The notes under the pieces were generated by a model, which ran no database searches, was not told the origin of the DNA, and was given only the letters and a program-made list of their open reading frames with translations. A stretch of 64,000 bases of DNA from JAEZFI01 sp044508215. GTDB lineage: Bacteria; Actinomycetota; Acidimicrobiia; Acidimicrobiales; Microtrichaceae. The translations under genes were made by a program, and so were the position numbers. Positions 62,255-64,000 of this stretch are shown piece after piece. The DNA lies in NCBI GenBank assembly GCA_044508215.1, contig JBIQID010000002.1, forward strand, positions 1 through 64,000, given 5' to 3'. Positions within the stretch are counted from its first letter, which is position 1. Each line of letters begins with the position of its first letter.

Positions 62255-63048
62255 AAGGTGGCCTTGCCGGGCCCGTGCTCGAGGAAGCTCGCCACGCCGA
62301 TCGTGGCGTCGGGGGTGCCGAAGCTCTCCACGAACCGGTCCTGCTCGACGCGCAAGCCCTCGTCGAGCGACCCCTCCAGCCCCTCGTCGATCGCGGCCTT
62401 CGCGAGGGCGATCGACCGGGGCGGCCCTGCTGCGAACGTGGCCGCCCAGTCGAAGGTCGCCTGCTCCAGCTCCTCGGGCTCGACCACGCGGTCCAGGAGG
62501 CCGATGGCGAGCGCCTCCTCCGCCGTCACCTGCCGGCCGGAGAGGACGAGGTCCTTCGCCCGTGACGGGCCCACGAGGCGGGCGAGGCGCTGCGTGCCCC
62601 CGCCGCCAGGGATGATGCCGAGGAGGATCTCCGGCTGGCCGAGGCGGGCCTTCGACGAAGCGATGCGCAGGTCGCACGCCAGCGCCAGCTCGCACCCGCC
62701 GCCAAGGGCGAACCCGCTGATCGACGCGATCGTGACGCTCGGGATGGCGGCCACGGCGTTGAGCGCATCGAGGAACGCGCCACCCACCTCGCGCACCCGC
62801 TCGGCGGGGGCGATGCGGAACGCTGCCGGGTCGGCGTTCTCGGCGAACTCCGTGATGTCGGCACCGGCGGCGAACAGCTTCGGCCCGCCGGTCACCACCA
62901 CCGCCCGAGCCGGGTCTTCTGTCAGCTGGGCTGCCACCTCTTGCAGCCGGCCGAGCACGGCGGTGGACAGGGCGTTGACCTTCGGGTTGTCGAGCGTGAC
63001 CACGGCGATCCCGTCGTCGCGCCGCTCCAGGGTGACCAGTTCCGACAT
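62251..63048 (-). CDS. Enoyl-CoA hydratase/isomerase family protein
   Basis: The 265-residue crotonase-fold enzyme adds water to enoyl-CoA in fatty acid or related breakdown. Motifs: oxyanion hole and CoA site in AAGADITEFAE, SGFALGGGCELALACDLRIA (first catalytic Glu) and GQPEILLGIIPGGGGTQRL (second Glu). Both Glu are present, so hydratase activity is likely. The ATG at 63048 has a TACCGT -10 8 nt upstream. Encoded next to the MeaB GTPase, which suggests acyl-CoA metabolism (propionyl/methylmalonyl-CoA) in this neighbourhood. Confidence 0.94.
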   Translation of the reverse strand: MSELVTLERRDDGIAVVTLDNPKVNALSTAVLGRLQEVAAQLTEDPARAVVVTGGPKLFAAGADITEFAENADPAAFRIAPAERVREVGGAFLDALNAVAAIPSVTIASISGFALGGGCELALACDLRIASSKARLGQPEILLGIIPGGGGTQRLARLVGPSRAKDLVLSGRQVTAEEALAIGLLDRVVEPEELEQATFDWAATFAAGPPRSIALAKAAIDEGLEGSLDEGLRVEQDRFVESFGTPDATIGVASFLEHGPGKATF

Positions 63049-63056
63049 GTCCCGGC

Positions 63057-63062
63057 ACGGTA
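63057..63062 (-). promoter_or_regulatory. -10 element (TACCGT) of the enoyl-CoA hydratase gene
   Basis: TACCGT ends 8 nt before the ATG at 63048. It lies between the MeaB stop and the hydratase start, so the latter may have its own promoter. Confidence 0.4.
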
Positions 63063-63079
63063 GCCGCATGTCAGCGGGA

Positions 63080-64000
63080 TCAACCTGTCCCGAGCAGGCG
63101 GTCGACCGCCGACCAGGGGTCGAGGCGTCGCTCCTGCACCGCGGCGACGAGGGCGTCGAAGCCGTCCACGGTGACCGCCGCCTTGGCGCGCTCGGCCAGC
63201 TGGGCTGCGGCCAGGCGTGACAGCTCCGAGCGGGTCCGCTCCGAGCGTCGCCGCTCCAGCTCGCCCGTCTCCTCGAGGTGTGCCCGGTGTGCGCGCACGG
63301 CGTCGACGACCTCGGCGACTCCCTGCCCGTCGGAGGCGACGGTCTGCAGCACCGGTGGCTCCCAGCCGCCATGGTCCGAGAGCGCCAGCATCCGTCGCAG
63401 GTCCCGTTCCGTCTCGCGGGTGCCGGGCCGGTCGGCCTTGTTGATCACGAACACGTCGGCGATCTCCATGAGCCCTGCCTTGTTCGCCTGCACCGAGTCG
63501 CCCCAGCCGGGGTTCACCACGACCACGACGGTGTCGGCAGCCCCCACCACCTCGATCTCCACCTGGCCGACACCCACGGTCTCCACGAGGATCCACGGCA
63601 GACCGGCCGCGTCGAGGACCCGGATCGCCTGTGGGGTGGCCAGCGCCAACCCCCCGAGGTGGCCACGGGTGGCCATCGACCGGATGAACACCCCGTCGTC
63701 GAGGCTGTGGTCGCCCATGCGCACCCGGTCGCCCAGGATCGCGCCGCCCGAGAACGGGGACGACGGGTCGATCGCGAGGACGCCGATGCGCTCCCCCGCC
63801 TCGCGGACCACTCGGCACAGGGCGCTCGTCAAGGTCGACTTCCCGGCGCCCGGCGCGCCGGTGAGGCCCACCGTGTAGCCGGTCCCGGCGGCCCGGTGCG
63901 CCACCTGGCCCACGGCGCGTGCCCCGGCCCCGCCCCGCTCGGTGAGCGTCAGCAGGCGGGCGAGCGACGCCCGGCGCCCCGACTGCGCCTCGGTGAGCAG
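63080..64000 (-). CDS. meaB: Methylmalonyl-CoA mutase accessory GTPase MeaB/ArgK, 5'-truncated
   Basis: MeaB is the GTPase chaperone that loads and protects cobalamin in methylmalonyl-CoA mutase. 306 residues are visible and the frame runs off the right edge; the upstream sequence LLTEAQSGRRASLARLLT is in the same frame, so the true start lies outside. Motifs: Walker A TGAPGAGKSTLTSAL, VETVGVGQVEIEV (switch II), NKADRPG for guanine recognition, and the C-terminal dimerisation arm. The methylmalonyl-CoA mutase genes may lie to the right. Confidence 0.95.
   Translation of the reverse strand: MLTEAQSGRRASLARLLTLTERGGAGARAVGQVAHRAAGTGYTVGLTGAPGAGKSTLTSALCRVVREAGERIGVLAIDPSSPFSGGAILGDRVRMGDHSLDDGVFIRSMATRGHLGGLALATPQAIRVLDAAGLPWILVETVGVGQVEIEVVGAADTVVVVVNPGWGDSVQANKAGLMEIADVFVINKADRPGTRETERDLRRMLALSDHGGWEPPVLQTVASDGQGVAEVVDAVRAHRAHLEETGELERRRSERTRSELSRLAAAQLAERAKAAVTVDGFDALVAAVQERRLDPWSAVDRLLGTG

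Overview
The window is about 64 kb of very GC-rich, densely packed DNA from a chromosome. The gene content (IscS-MnmA, GatCAB next to LigA, PASTA kinase, GlgE and maltokinase, MoxR/DUF58/DUF4350/SpoIIM/RDD block, DUF222-HNH protein, a CYP51 operon of mycobacterial type) and the frequent GTG starts and 4-nt ATGA/GTGA overlaps point to an actinobacterium. A deep lineage such as Acidimicrobiia is my guess; taxonomy cannot be proved from the window. I see no tRNA, rRNA, CRISPR array, insertion sequence or prophage. No stretch longer than about 230 bases lacks a gene.

Layout. 1-1755: 3'-truncated ilvB with a leader peptide and attenuator, sharing a bidirectional -10 element with an MFS exporter. 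2927-7070: phosphate-uptake operon pstS-pstC-pstA-pstS, with a PHO-box-like repeat between it and a divergent endonuclease/exonuclease/phosphatase-family gene. 8275-16944: one minus-strand operon, TetR - CYP123-like P450 - SDR - CYP51 - ferredoxin - SnoaL-like - aldehyde dehydrogenase - unknown protein, followed by two unknown helical proteins; this is a redox pathway for a sterol or terpenoid-like substrate. 17069-25794: membrane proteins, an acyltransferase-SGNH fusion, ilvD, LppX-like and other lipoproteins and a MATE exporter. 25791-41666: housekeeping genes gatB, gatA, gatC, ligA, mnmA and iscS in the relative order I recall from Mycobacterium, interspersed with an esterase, an SCP2 protein, an MFS exporter, a PASTA kinase and a HAD enzyme. 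41663-49822: RDD, SpoIIM, DUF58, MoxR, DUF4350, DUF4129 cluster interrupted by a DUF222-HNH gene. 49874-51544: methyltransferase and thioesterase. 51575-61783: alpha-glucan metabolism (GlgE, maltokinase, GlgB, a beta-propeller protein and a rhomboid protease, with divergent GlgP). 61628-64000: small membrane protein, enoyl-CoA hydratase and 5'-truncated MeaB GTPase.

Gene expression. At about a dozen genes a TANNNT hexamer lies 6-9 nt upstream of the start codon and no Shine-Dalgarno sequence is visible, which suggests widespread leaderless transcription. Genes inside operons are mostly coupled by 1-4 nt overlaps. The regulatory features that stand out are the ilvB attenuator, the bidirectional -10, the PHO box, a palindromic operator at the TetR start codon, and a 94-nt inverted repeat upstream of a drug-exporter gene that also has an upstream ORF.

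No wholly new defence or mobile system is evident. The most unusual items are the combined divergent promoter and attenuator at ilvB, a maltokinase gene whose conserved N-terminus has no usable start codon, a 16-bp palindrome repeated three times around the HNH gene, the 94-nt inverted repeat, and an uncharacterised 420-residue protein inside the CYP51 operon.
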